The notes under the pieces: generated by a model
What the model saw: only the letters and a program-made list of their open reading frames with translations
Told to the model about the DNA's origin: nothing
The model's database searches: none
Source: Nemophila menziesii
Taxonomy: Eukaryota > Streptophyta > Magnoliopsida > Boraginales > Hydrophyllaceae
Direction of reading: 5' to 3'
DNA length: 64,000 nucleotides
NCBI GenBank assembly: GCA_029959085.1
Contig: JARWIR010000091.1
Coordinates: 1,922,001 to 1,986,000 of the forward strand
Position numbers and translations under genes: made by a program
Shown here: positions 24,121 to 35,498 of the stretch, piece after piece
Numbering within the stretch: the first letter of the stretch is position 1
Layout: every line of letters begins with the position of its first letter

Positions 24121-24626
24121 TTCTGACCACCTTAACTGACTGAACGCCACCCTCAGAAGTGTTGAGATCAAAGTTTTCCTTCACGCGTACAACAACGGTA
24201 CTATCATCATCCTCTGTGTCTCTATTCGAATAGTCATCACCTCTAAGGTGACCCTCACTATCAGGCCCTACTATAATAATAGTATTTCCTATGGTCCAAT
24301 GGTCCTTCCACCGTGCCAGTTCGTCCCACACACTTTCCAAACTTCTTCCTCCATCACTTGATATTTCACCTTACGGAAGCTAGAGTACAATTTATTCATG
24401 AAATGATGCATTTATTGGATCCTTCATCCCATGTAGTTTACTTCTTCTCAACACACTTTTTTTAAACTAGATATTCTTTCTCTCCAAGCTGGTGCCAATT
24501 TTCTTTTGAGATTGGATGGCCAAGATAACTTCTTGTTTGCTTCAATAACACATATTCTTCGTGTAATATAGTTCTTTTTATTATAATACAAATCATGTTG
24601 CATGTGCTGGCTAATGTGGATAGATT
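24110..24626 (-). pseudogene. LINE-C ORF1, 3' part
   Basis: An acidic C-terminal segment (SNRDTEDDDSTVVVRVKENF) that ends at a TAA overlapping the ORF2 start. The 5' part of ORF1 lies beyond Athila-3 (33-34.4 kb). Confidence 0.5.
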
Positions 24627-24631
24627 GGGAG

Positions 24632-26165
24632 TGATGTCTCCCTATTTGTGATGAATTAATATTAGTTGGAGACATCATTTTTAGTGATTTAGGAAGTCTT
24701 TGAGTCGATTTTCCCATGAATTGCTACACTTTCCTATTTTGAGTCTTGATTTAGTAAATTATTGTTTTTAGAGCATATTGGGTTTAATTATTTATTTGGT
24801 GTGAAGCTTTAAAGATAATTATGGAGATTAATTAGATTCCAAGTCAAAGACTAAGAGATATGGAAAGAGATAAGCATGGTAATTGGATATAAGGAAAGAA
24901 AAGCTAAAAATATGGAAAAGGAAAAGCTGCCTTAAATCTGAATTTCACCACATGCGACCACAAATCAGCTTATATTTCAAAATCGGTGTGGAATTTGGAG
25001 AAACGGTCAAGAGAAAAGTTAAAGATATTTCCTAGACGATGAATTTCGACTACTCATACACGTCAAACAGATGAGTATTGAAGGTGCTAGGACCAAAACA
25101 AAAACGGGCCTGATTCCATGTTTTAGGGTTACGAATTTGAGTTGGGCTTGGAGTCCACTACTTACCTTCTCCTTCAAGAAAACGAATTAGGGTTCCTAAA
25201 CACCTATAAATACACCCTTATACCATTGTAAACATGTCTTTTCTTAGTTTCAAGCTTAGGCTTAGTCCTTACTTGTATTTTCTCAGTTTTGAATAATAGC
25301 TTAGTCTTTATATTTATTATTCATCCTTAGAATCAAGCTATTCATTCAAGAAGCAAACTGACCTATAGAGGAAGACAAGAAGAAGAAGTTGGAGAGTGAC
25401 AAACTCCTCTTCTACATCTCACCTTCTCTATATTTAGGGTATTTAGCTATAGATTTATGCTCAACCATATTTCTAAGCTTTTATTCTGTAAGTTTTACTT
25501 TTAATTGTTGGGTTATTATTTTGTCTTAAATTCATAATACGTATTTTAATTGATTTGAGCTTGGCGTATATTGTTATTATGTGTTTTGACTTATTTTTAC
25601 AACCCTAGATTTGTCCAAACTTATGATTATTCTTAGTTATTGACAACACCACATAATTGTCTAGTTTTGATCCTTTGCCTAACTAGATAGCCATAAAGGT
25701 TTGATTTAATCACCAATCATTACTCAGGAATCCTTTGTAGTGGAGAGGTTGCTCCTAAGCCTAATAGAGGCTAGGTAGAATTTAGAATCCTGGTTAATAT
25801 ATAATGCTTAATTTGTGACAGGCTATAATAACAACTTAGTAAAATAGACTCATATTAGTGACCCTATTCTATTAGACTTACATTCATATTTATTTATTGC
25901 ATTCTTATTTAGTATTTATTCATATCAGATAGTTATCCATATTATTTTATCTTTTTATATTTTATTCTAAAACGTCTAAATTCATCTACGCTTGTTAAAT
26001 ATAAGTAGATCTAACAGATACAATCCCTGCGAACAAACTTGACTTATCATTAAAACTTGCAAATGATCTGTGATACTTGCAGTGAGTTCCATGGTTCTCA
26101 AGGGTGTGTGCTCTTTATTATTATCTTTATTTATCTATTATTTTATCACACCTTTGCCCCCACCA
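24632..26165 (+). repeat. 5' LTR of Athila-3
   Basis: 1534 bp, TGATGTCTCC to CCCCCACCA. TATA box TATAAATA at 25205-25212. The terminal inverted repeat is intact. Confidence 0.92.
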
Positions 26166-26171
26166 AGTTTT

Positions 26172-26189
26172 TGGCGCCGCTGCCGGGGA
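26172..26189 (+). promoter_or_regulatory. Primer-binding site (tRNA-Asp type), Athila-3
   Basis: TGGCGCCGCTGCCGGGGA, 6 nt after the LTR, identical to the Athila-2 site. Confidence 0.9.
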
Positions 26190-26293
26190 TTTATCTTTAA
26201 GTTAAATCTATCTTGCGTTTATTTAGTGTAGAAGTTTTTATTTGTTTTCAGTTTTACGCTTTCTTTTTGTTTTAGTCTTTCTCAGGATTGTAG

Positions 26294-28344
26294 ATGGATA
26301 ATCAACGGTCAGAGCTAGGTTTCCCTAGTAAATTTCGAGTTCAACGCATTGGGATTCGCGTCCCAGCCATTCAAGCTGTTAGATTCAAGCCTGATCCTGA
26401 TTTAATTAATCAATTCGCGAGCTATGGGAAATTTAATGGTGATACAAATCAAGATCCGGTCAGATCTGTTCAGAAATTCATGCAATTCTGTGATGCCTAC
26501 ATTAATGAAGGTGTTACGCAAGAACAGATGTATTATTTAATGTTTCAATTTTTCTTGACCGGAAAAGCAAGCGATTAGTTCGATGATCAACCTCCCGAGC
26601 TAATAACCAATTGGGACAAGCTTCAAAAAAGATTCCTTGATAAATTTTATCCTACAAGTATGCGAGTTAAGGAACTATTGGAGCCTATGAATTTCTTACA
26701 AGAAGTCGGAGAGAGTGTTGGCGAAGCATGGACGAGATTTCAAAAGATGTTGGCAAGATGTCCACCACATGGATACACGCCACAATTACAATTATCCATG
26801 TTCTATAATGGACTCGATAGAGAGTCAAGGCTGAGAGCATATAATATGGGTCGTGGTAATTTTGTCTCTATGGATCCAAACGAAGCAAAGAGTGGTATGG
26901 AAACAATCATTGAGAACAACATGAGTTGGCCACAAGAACAAACTCCTACCACAAAAGAAGAAGAAGAAGCGAGGATTTCAAGCTTGCAAGAACAAATACA
27001 ACAACTCTCTGTAATAGTTAAGGAAAGCATCCCAAAGCCACCTCAACAGTTATACCTGCAAGAACAAGCCTATGAAAATCAAGCTAATCAACCACCGAGC
27101 TGCAATGTGCATAATGTAAGTCAAGCTCAATCACGTCCTCAAGAAGAAATCACTGAGTTAAAAGAGTCTATTAGTCAATTCATCAACTTCTCAAAGGATA
27201 ATATGAGCAGACTTGAATCAAAGATCGATGCATCAGTAGTGCAAAGCCTGCAACAACAGAATCAAGATCTGAAACATCATAAACAACTTTTAGAGAATAA
27301 TGTAATGCGGCTCACTACAATCATAGAACAAATGCAAAGTCAACTCCTACAATTGACCCAAGAGACAACGTCTAACATGAAGAAGATCCAATACGTTGAC
27401 GACAAGGTTAAGACTATTAGTCTTCAAGCTCAAAAGATAAAATAACACGGTGAGATAATCACCGAAACGCTACCATCTCCCTCAAAAGGGGATGTTCTAC
27501 CAAACAAGTCAAACGTAATTCAGATGAACTTAGATGAGATAATTGTTGAAGATTGGGTTGAAGAAGTTGAACAAGGTGAGATTAAGATGCCAAGAGTGGT
27601 TTAGGAACCAAGAATTGAAGAGAGAAGTAGAGCAAGGCAGCCACCCATACATTGCCACTATCCCGCTTATCCAAAGGAGCAACAATAGAAGTGTATAGAG
27701 GCGTTAAAACAAGTGAAAATTAACGTCCCTTTACTCGAAGCTATGGAAGGAAGGCGAAACTATGACTGGTTCTTCATGGAGGCACTCTTCAATAAAAAAA
27801 GGTTCACAAGATCCAAATCTGTGACACTAAATGAAGGGATATCAGCACAAGTTCAGCAAAGATTACAACCAAAGCTTAAAGATCCTGGAAGTTTCAACCT
27901 CCCCATCAAAATAGGCGGAATATTTCATGGAAAATCCATGTGTGATTTAGGGTTAAGTGTAAATATCATGCCCAAAAGTATATTCAAGAAGATTGGTATA
28001 ACCGACATCCGTAACCTTACAACTTGCGGATCAATCAACAACAAAGCCGTGGGGAGTAATAGAGGATGTACTCGTTCAAGTAGGTAACCTTGTTATTCCA
28101 ACAGACTTTATTATTCTTGACTATAAAGCAGATAAGAACGTCCCATTCATTCTTGGGCGTCCATTCCTAGCCACCAGCGATACAATAGTGAATGTGAATG
28201 AAGGAACCGTGACTCTCCGTATTGAAAATAACTCTGAAACATTCTATGTTTCGGGGAAGAAGAAAAAGAAAAATGAGTCAAAAGAACTATACCCAATCAG
28301 AGTTGTAGCCAAGAAGCCAGAACCCATAAGCCCCCCAAGAAACC
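26294..28344 (+). pseudogene. Athila-3 gag and protease, broken
   Basis: Gag starts at 26294. Residues about 35-160 form the Retrotrans_gag capsid-like domain (GDTNQDPVRSVQKFMQF, ending in the MSWPQEQ region). A TAG at 26576 breaks it after GKASD; the same frame runs on to a TAA at 27443. The C-terminus is Gln-rich with coiled-coil character. The same frame resumes at 27713 with the gag-protease linker and then an aspartic protease whose active site reads DLGLS in place of the usual DxGAS (about 27941). A frameshift near 28060 follows, then NVPFILGRPFLAT, the second conserved protease block. At least four in-frame stops plus the shift make it inactive. Confidence 0.85.
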
Positions 28345-28554
28345 ATGGAGAAAAAGATTGAGTTTGGGGTAGGAGACAAGGTGGCATGGAAACCTCCCAA
28401 TCCCAAACATAACAGTCCTTGGAAAGGGCCATACATTATCACGCAAATCATCTCAGAAGGAGTGGTCGAAATAAAAGTTATCGAAGGTTGCAAGCTCAAG
28501 TTGGTAAGTGTTAATCATCTCACTCACTGTTGGGGAGGCTATAAAAAGAAATAA
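28345..28554 (+). CDS. Residual integrase C-terminal tail
   Basis: A 69-residue frame (FGVGDKVAWKPPNP, WKGPYIITQI, NHLTHCWGG) corresponding to the SH3-like tail of Athila integrase, joined almost directly to the protease. RT, RNase H and the integrase core were removed by one internal deletion near 28340. A polypurine-like 12-mer (28359-28370) is embedded in it. Probably not a functional protein. Confidence 0.6.
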   Translation: MEKKIEFGVGDKVAWKPPNPKHNSPWKGPYIITQIISEGVVEIKVIEGCKLKLVSVNHLTHCWGGYKKK

Positions 28555-29725
28555 CTGAGGTAACTCGTCTAACTTTGAAAGACGTTAAACAAAAGTGCCC
28601 TTTGGGTGACATCCCATAGTAGTTTTTTTTTATGTTTTTAGTTTATGTTTAGTTTAGTTATTTTTAGTTGATATTGCATATTTGAGGAAGGTATTAGTAT
28701 TTTTGATGTTTAGGTGTTAGAAAAATCGAGTTCGGGAGGAAAAACACAAGTTTATGGAATATTCAGACTACCTCACCGGCATACCTGCTGAGTCTTCAGG
28801 TATACCAGCGAGCAGGAAACCCGAGCCAACGGGGTAAGCCACGCGTTCATTGCCGAGAGGTCCAGAATCGAGAAATTTCACCACCGGTATGCCAGCCAGA
28901 AGAAAACTCGTGCCCACGTGTAGAGGACTCGGGTATTTTGACGTAACTCGACCTGGAAGAACAACAGCTCCGGTATACCGGGCCCTATGGCCGGTATGCC
29001 GCCCACACCCGCTGTGTAAAGAAAAAAATAATTCTGGACACAATCTGAGAAAACTTCGGCAAGTCATATCTTTGCGCTCGGATGTCGAAATCAGGTGATC
29101 TTTGAGCCTAAACTGCATAACTTTTTGAGATCTAGCTATTGGAGAGGTTGTCGTTCTCGACCGGTATGACGGCCAGAACTCCGGTATGCCGGCCAGAAAA
29201 CACGTGCCCACGGGGTGTCACCACGGGTTCTATGTCGAGAGGTACCTTTCGAAAGCAAGCAACTCCGGTATACCGGGCCCTACGGCCGGTATACCGCCCG
29301 ACACTGCTGGAGAGAGGAAATTTTCGCGTTTTTCAGGTTATAAGGGTGAGCAGGTTGCTCTATTACGAATTTTTCAATCCTTAAGCTTCTCCTGCTTCCC
29401 CAAACCTCTCCCAACTCCATTAGAGCTTCAACAAACCTTCACCGAACATCAAAACACTACCAAATAACCATGAATTCACATCCAAATCCTTACCTACACC
29501 ATTACAAAGGAGATTCAAGCACCCAAATGATATCAAAACACCTAGAAATCAAGAATCAAAACCATAAATATCAAAATTCATCAACAATTCCTTAAACCCA
29601 CATCATCAAAACTTGATTCCATCACACCCACATGGAGATTTGTCATCCTAACACCTTTTCTAACCCAAATAAAGCTTGTTCCACCTATGATCAAGAGTTA
29701 CAAATTTCAAGAGTGCTCAAAGCTT
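28555..29725 (+). other. Athila-3 post-pol spacer and env-like leader
   Basis: Opens with gaggtaactcgtctaacttt (28558), the same post-pol string as in the other two Athilas. The palindrome pairs occupy 28776-29296, with CACGTG at 28915 and 29203. From 29370 it is an A/C-rich leader. ORFs here are repeat translations. Confidence 0.65.
28776..29296. repeat. Four palindrome pairs and one single (CCGGTATACCGG type)
   Basis: Centres at 28781.5 and 28802.5, 28975.5 and 28996.5, 29166.5 and 29186.5, 29270.5 and 29291.5, giving spacings 21, 21, 20 and 21. A single copy sits at 28889.5. Perfect copies are CCGGTATACCGG at 28970-28981 and 29265-29276; the others are CCGGTATGCC-type variants. The linker of pairs 2 and 4 is nearly the same (GGCCCTATGG and GGCCCTACGG). 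Confidence 0.9.
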
Positions 29726-29744
29726 TGAGTTGGGGTCAAAAGAG

Positions 29745-30117
29745 ATGATGAAGAGAATAGAGAAATTATCAAGTGTTATGGGATATGAAGAATCAAAGCA
29801 AGGTATTGGGTAAGTTCTAGAAAAAATCAATTGAGACGGGTACTAGTTCGAGAATTAATTACAAGATAATTCGAGTCAAGCAATTAGAGAGGAACCAGTT
29901 TTTGGTAGATTCAAATCCTAAAAAGCAAGCAATTGTGATTAGGGAGCAGAAGATGCCAATACCTCTTCTAATCAAATATTCCTATATCGGAGATGAACAA
30001 AGCTTCTCGGACGCTAGTAGCTGGGTTCAAAACATGTTCCTGGATAAACACTGTCACATGAGAAAGTATTCGAGAGCAAAGTTGGAAGAAGATAAACAAG
30101 AGATTTCTAGAGTGTAA
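29745..30117 (+). pseudogene. Athila-3 env-like remnant
   Basis: An ATG at 29745 lies 8 nt after TGAGTTGGGGT (29726-29736), as in Athila-1. The frame stops at once, and a second short open frame (29902-30117, 71 residues, KKQAIVIREQ) follows. It does not show the env-like core; most of the ORF has been deleted. Confidence 0.5.
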
Positions 30118-30299
30118 TTGATTGGGATGGAGCATAAGAAGATGTAAGGGAAAGCGAAATTGGTGATACATGAAATTTACATACATGGAAAGCACTGCAA
30201 CCTATTCCGGGTATTGATCAGGCGAGATAAACAGCCTCGAAGAGTATGTTTTATTTCTTCCTTACCATTTCTATATGTGCAATATCTGTAAAATTTTAA

Positions 30300-31841
30300 T
30301 TTTATTTTATTTTATTTTTGAGTCTTTTAGAGTCGTGGGGACACGACTCATTTTTTAGTTGGGGGTGTGGGGATTCGTTGTCTCTCATCTCAATTTTCTG
30401 TTTTTAGGTAAATTTAAAATTTTTATGAGAAGGTTTAGATGTATGTAGAGTGTGTTTAATAGCTTGAAAGCATAAGCTCAGTAAGTTAATGATAGTAAGT
30501 AGTATGTTTATGAGCAATTTTATTTTGTATGCTTTGAAGTATTTGCAGGAAAACACACATTGATAGTAAAGAGAAGATTAGTTAGCAATGCGATAGAAAG
30601 TATGTTCGATCTCAGGGAGCCATGAGTGGTGTGTAGGTCGTGAGATCCAAGCTAGTTGACAAAACCATTTGATGAAAGTGCTAAAGGTAAGAAAATAACA
30701 AAATTACATAGTGTAGAAAGTGATTAAGGCAGTTCTTTAATATTGAAGCCACTTGAAGCCTTTTTATACCTTCTCACCTTGTTATTTGATTTTATATGCT
30801 ATATCCTTCTCAGCCCCTTCTAGCCTTTCTAAAGCCTTTTTATTTAGCCACGTTATAAGCCATATCCCTTTAGAATTTAGGACTTTTCCATATGACCCGC
30901 ACTCGAATCGCGATGCATAGACAGTTGTTTTAGAGCTTGAGTTTGGGGTGGTGGGTTCACCATTATGGGAATTGTTATTGGGATGGGATTTTTTATCTCA
31001 TTAATTGTGCTCTGTTATTATATTGATGATGTTTTACAAGTTTATATTGTAACCCTTTGCCGGGGTAATAGTGAATAAAAAAAGAAGCTACGAGCTAAAA
31101 TTGCCAACAAGGGAATAAAAAGAAAAGAAAAAAATATATATATATGAAAAAATAGCGTGATATCTCAACATTAAAAAGAGAGTCATAGCTGAAGAAATTG
31201 ATTTGAAAAGAAAATATATATATTCGGACCGGCAAAGAGGAATTTTTATGTGAACATCTTTATGCTTTAATTGGGTTATTGGGGATGCTAAATTGTGCAT
31301 CAAAGAAGTCATTGGGTTGAGTGAGAAACGTTTTATGAGAGTAACTCAAGCTCTAGGGAGACTCGTTGATGGCTAGTGAGGAGAGAGCCAAAAGCTCACT
31401 CTAAATTATCCAAATATACTTATCATACCGTCCCTAAGCCTACATTACAACCTTGAAGACCTTTTGATTCTTTGCTATGTAATCGAGAAGTGATTAAACC
31501 AATAGAGAGTAGTTAAGTGGATCTTTTGATACTAGTAAGGTTCGATGAACAATCTATATAGCTTCCTTGGTGAACTGAGTAAAGTTCCTCTCCATCTTAC
31601 ATTGGGAAGCTAATCTAACCTTGAATTCAAACCGTGTTGATGGTAGATATGAGAAGTGTACAGGTATGTAGTTTATAAATATTATTACATGAAATTTTCT
31701 GAGTAGTTGCTTTGAGTCTATTATCCATATTCTGCTATCTTTCTTCCCTCTGTGCTTAATTGACCTAGGTGGGTATTTAGAGACTTCCCTTTGTTTTTAT
31801 CTTTATTGTATCGGGATGATACAACTTTGAGTTGGGGGTCT
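30300..31841 (+). other. Conserved 3' non-coding region of Athila-3
   Basis: Matches 4380-5848 of Athila-1 in block order: hairpin 30330-30349, G-rich motif 30355-30366, 12-mer plus GGTGG at 30938, CTTTGCCGG / CCGGCAAAG at 31055-31063 and 31229-31237, gctaaattgt near 31270, gagagccaaaagctcac near 31382, and the polypurine tract 31828-31839. No palindrome pair is seen inside the inverted pair here, unlike Athila-1. Confidence 0.7.
30330..30349 (+). promoter_or_regulatory. Conserved 20-nt stem-loop, Athila-3 copy
   Basis: GAGTCGTGGGGACACGACTC, identical to the Athila-1 copy at 4412-4431 although the surrounding sequence has diverged. Confidence 0.75.
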
Positions 31842-32918
31842 TGATGTCTCCCTATTTGTGATGAATTAATATTAGTTGGAGACATCATTTTTAGTGATTT
31901 AGGAAGTCTTTGAGTCAATTTTCCCATAAATTGCTACACTTTCCTATTTTGAGTCTTGATTTAGTAAATTATTATTTTTAGAGTATATTGGGTTTAATTA
32001 TTTATTTAGTGTGAAGTTTTAAAGATAATTATGGAGATTAATTAGATTCCAAGTCAAAGACTAAGAGATATGGAAAGAGATAAGCATGGTAATTGGAGAT
32101 AAGGAAAGAAAAGCTAAAAATATGGAAAAGGAAAAGCTCCCTTAAATCTGAATTTCACCACCTACGACCACAAATCAGCTTATATTTAGCTATAGATTTA
32201 TGCTCAACCGTATTTCTAAGCTTTTATTCTGTAAGTTTTACTTTTAATTGTTGGGTTATTATTTTGTCTTAAATTCATAATACTATTTGTTATTTTAATT
32301 GATTTGAGTTTGGCGTATATTGTTATTATGTGTTTTGACTTATTTTTACAACCCTAGATTTGGCCAATCTTAGGATTATTCTTAGTTATTGACAACACCA
32401 CATAATCGTCTAGTTTTGATCCCTTTCCTAACTAGATAGCCATAAAGGTTTGATTTAATCACCAATCATTACTCAGGAATCCTTGGTAGTGGAGAGGTTG
32501 CTCCTAAGCCTAATAGAGGCTAGGTAGAATTTAAAATCCTGAGTAATATATAATGCTTAATCTGTGACAATTTAGAATAACAACTTAGTAAAATAGACTC
32601 ATATTAGTGACCCTAATCTATTAGACTTACATTCATATTTATTTATCTGCATTCTTATTTAGTATTTATTCATATCAGATAGTTATCCATATTATTTTAT
32701 CTTTTTATATTTTATTCTAAAACATCTAAATTCATCTACGCTTGTTAAATATAAGTAGATCTAACGGATACAATCCCTGCGAACGAACTTGACTTATCAT
32801 TAAAACTTGCAAACGATCTGTGATACTTGCAGTGAGTTCCGTGGTTCTCAAGGGTGCGTTCTCTTTATTATTATTATCTTTATTTATCTATTATTTTATC
32901 ACACCTTTGCCCCCACCA
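31842..32918 (+). repeat. 3' LTR of Athila-3, internally deleted
   Basis: 1077 bp, against 1534 bp for the 5' LTR. About 458 bp (matching roughly 24990-25447, including the TATA box region) are missing at a single breakpoint near 32188, where a short atattta-like match suggests repair by microhomology. Elsewhere the two LTRs are close by eye. Confidence 0.9.
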
Positions 32919-32923
32919 GGGAG

Positions 32924-34410
32924 TTAAGAGACTCTTCCTCTGGTTCATAATATTCATTAAATTTGTTACCAAAGTCGTCAATATTTTTACCCTTCGAGTT
33001 AATCTCCTCAGAGTCACAAAAATTTCTCATGAAAGGATTACCTCGATTTCACATTGTCTGAATATGTTTATCACCTAGAATGTTTCCATTCAACCCTAAA
33101 CGATTGATGTGAATAACCACTCCCTCAGAAGCAGCGTTGCCTTTCCTGTTATCTTTCGCTTGATTACCAAAGATTTGTGGCTTATCATAGGCACCATCAG
33201 AGGTGAAACTCATGTACATTGCCTCAATATCCACTTCGCAAGCATTGAGAATTTATATGATTGTTGTTTACGATGATGCACTTGCCAATATCACCAATTT
33301 CATCTTGGAATATTTTATACAAGCCTGTATATTTGTTCATAGTAATTTTAGTAGCATCAAAAGCGTTGTACAAATCACTAACTATTTTGCCCATATTCAA
33401 GAGTTTTCTCTCTTTCTCTTAGAGGACTCGCTACCTTCTTTGTTATTCTTATTATCATCATCCTTATTGCCTTGAGCTGGAACAGAAATATAAATGAACC
33501 CACATTGAAACTTGTGTTAGCAGTTCCTCCTCCTCCATCAAATGAATTTCTATCATCTTTGTCATCATCACCATTATTTCTTTTGAAAGCAAAAAATATA
33601 ATAACTTCATCAAAAACTCACCAGAGATCCCTTTTTTCCTATAATATGGAAAACCTTATCATCATTACAAATGGTAGTATCTCGATTCCAATTAAAAAAT
33701 ATTGTAGAATCATCATTCAACTTTGGTCTCACCATACCAACAGTACAACTACCCCTGTTAGGTCCCAAAATAGCACAGTTATAGCAAAATAATCCCAGAG
33801 AGTCATATGTGAAGGCTACCCATGCAACACCATCATTTTGTTAACTCAATTTTTGATAAGGTTACGAGTATCAAATTTAACTCTAAAGCGAATAAAGTCG
33901 GTTACCCCAGCGTCATTGATTGGATGATCAATTTAGACTAGTTCCCCAATGAAATTGACTAGAGTTTCCATCGTATTTATGCATGTTTGAGAGCTTGCGA
34001 GACCATTTACTCTAATCCAAGTGTATGAGTTGATCGGGTCAAGTTCTTCATAAGTATTAGGAATATCCCATTTGGAGATAAGAACGTGCATCGATTGAAC
34101 TAAACAAGGATGAAGAAACAAAAGCCTCTCGACTTAATTTTTAGCCTCTTCAAGAGTAATTTTGAAAGTATTGTTGGCAAGTTCTTCAAACAAAATTATG
34201 CAGTTGATGCCTTAAGAGTCCAAGACAGCTTTGCGAAAACTTCCCTGAGGGAAAATGCGAGTAGGAATGACTTTAGCAATGAAAACAAAGTCATCATTAC
34301 TTGTTTTAGATAACATTAGCTTTCATGGAAAGAGATAGAACAACAAACTTTTTCAACGCCACATTTTTTGTTTTAGCAAGTGGGAGATCGTGGTTGTTTG
34401 TGTTAGACAT
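32924..34410 (-). pseudogene. LINE-C ORF1, 5' part
   Basis: A likely start lies near 34410 (MSNTNNHDLP on the minus strand). Frameshifted pieces then show LINE ORF1 traits: SYTWIRVNGLASSQ (34121-33933), as in DUF4283-type RNA-binding domains, and polar low-complexity sequence further on. It is cut at 32924 by Athila-3 and resumes at 24626. Confidence 0.55.
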
Positions 34411-35180
34411 GATAGAGATGGGCCAGATAAGAGAGAGCGGTATAGTATATATGCAGGGGTGGATAATATAGCATAAAGTATTGATTCCAGGGTGAATATA
34501 TAGCGGTTGCATGAGTTATAAGTGTTGTGAAGCATAATCAAAACATGAAGAACACATATGTAATGCATGAGTGGCAAATGGCAAGAAGTCGCATTTCCAA
34601 TGAGAAAATGCGTGACAATCGTTAAAAGTACATTTTGGACGAAAACACTCCAGTTAGTATCTAAGGTTTGCAACAATGTGTAAGAAGTAGGGAAACTAGT
34701 AACCTTGTAAAGCATATGGGAAAACCAACTATGTAAAAATGAAGCCGATAGTATATCCAAGATAAAGAACAAAGATCCTCCATGATAGATTCCAATACAT
34801 CGGTGGTAAGAAATAAATAAAGTAGAAAACCTTTTGAAGTTACAAATAAATTTGGAAAAGAGTATAAGTCCAAAATAGATGAAAACCTTTACAGATTTGC
34901 TGACTTCGCCGCCAAAATGCTGTAAGACTCCAAGAAAATGGAAGCGTGCGAAGAAACCATTTGCATGTGGTTGAAACACCAATAGAAATCCATGCATAAT
35001 ATGAGAGGGCGATAAGACTTAGTCCCAAAGTTAAGGCATAGAGATTGATACTGTTGCATGTCAAGATAAAGAAAGGATCTTGACGAAAAGATGAGATGAC
35101 AAAAAGCGGAAGGAAAAACAAACAAAGTTGTACAAAAAGTCCTAAGAGAGCCTTCAAGGTGTAAGAACTAGATTAGGGGG
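34411..35180 (-). other. LINE-C 5' region, no gene seen
   Basis: Lies upstream of ORF1 and inside the LINE-C duplications. The 214-residue minus frame 34997-34353 is hydrophobic and Phe/Leu/Ser rich but has no recognisable domain and overlaps the true ORF1 start; I treat it as chance. Confidence 0.4.
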
Positions 35181-35341
35181 GCATGGGTAAAGTGAGAGGT
35201 ACAAGGCTCGAACCCCACCCTAAACATGGGTAACCTAGTTCTGATTTACTATGAGAATATATATAGAGAGGCGTGTATATCTCCGTGGGATTAGTCGGAT
35301 GCGCGCAAAAACTACCCCGGAACCCATGTAACCCAAAAAAA
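35181..35341 (+). mobile_element. tRNA-derived SINE (Au-like)
   Basis: About 161 bp with an A-box-like tgggtaaagtgagag (35186-35200), a B-box-like ggctcgaacccc (35207-35218), the Au-type stretch gtgggattagtcggatgcgc (35285-35304) and an A tail (35335-35343). Flanked by the duplication aagaactagattaggg (35165-35180 and 35342-35357). It sits in the 5' region of LINE-C and depends on LINE enzymes to move. Confidence 0.9.
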
Positions 35342-35498
35342 AAGAACTAGATTAGGGATTGTAAATAATGTTAGGGTTAAAGGAAGCCATGATTTGATGA
35401 TGAAGGAGAGGCTAAATTGCCATTTTAGGTGCAGAGAATGTTATGTGAGCGTTTGATATATAAAACATAGGAGAAACTGAGGCTGACGATTCCAATTC

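Larger units (their letters stand above)
24632..32918 (+). mobile_element. Athila-3, complete non-autonomous Athila element
   Basis: 8287 bp with both LTRs, flanked by a perfect 5-bp duplication gggag (24627-24631 and 32919-32923). Order: 5' LTR, primer site, gag, protease remnant, integrase C-terminal tail, palindrome spacer, env-like remnant, hairpin, conserved 3' non-coding region, polypurine tract, 3' LTR. RT, RNase H and the integrase core are missing. It interrupts ORF1 of LINE-C on the opposite strand. Confidence 0.92.
20003..35486 (-). mobile_element. LINE-C, full-span but decayed L1-clade LINE with nested insertions
   Basis: On the minus strand: 5' region about 35486-34415, ORF1 pieces 34410-32924 and 24626-24110, endonuclease 24120-23415, RT 22900-20960, zinc-binding RT tail 20949-20746, an RNase H remnant near 20180, and an A-rich tail at 20018-20003. 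A 12-bp duplication cgattccaattc flanks it (19991-20002 and 35487-35498). Athila-3 (24632-32918) and a SINE (35181-35341) are inserted inside. Without them it is about 7 kb. Confidence 0.72.

Noticed and set aside
28768..29467. ORFs of 82-147 residues in the Athila-3 spacer
   Set aside because: They translate the palindrome array in several frames and both strands.
34353..34997. 214-residue minus-strand ORF as a gene
   Set aside because: Hydrophobic, low-information sequence overlapping the LINE-C ORF1 start region; no family resemblance.
35186..35218. tRNA gene (A and B boxes present)
   Set aside because: No cloverleaf or anticodon arm can be folded; A tail and target duplication show it is a SINE.
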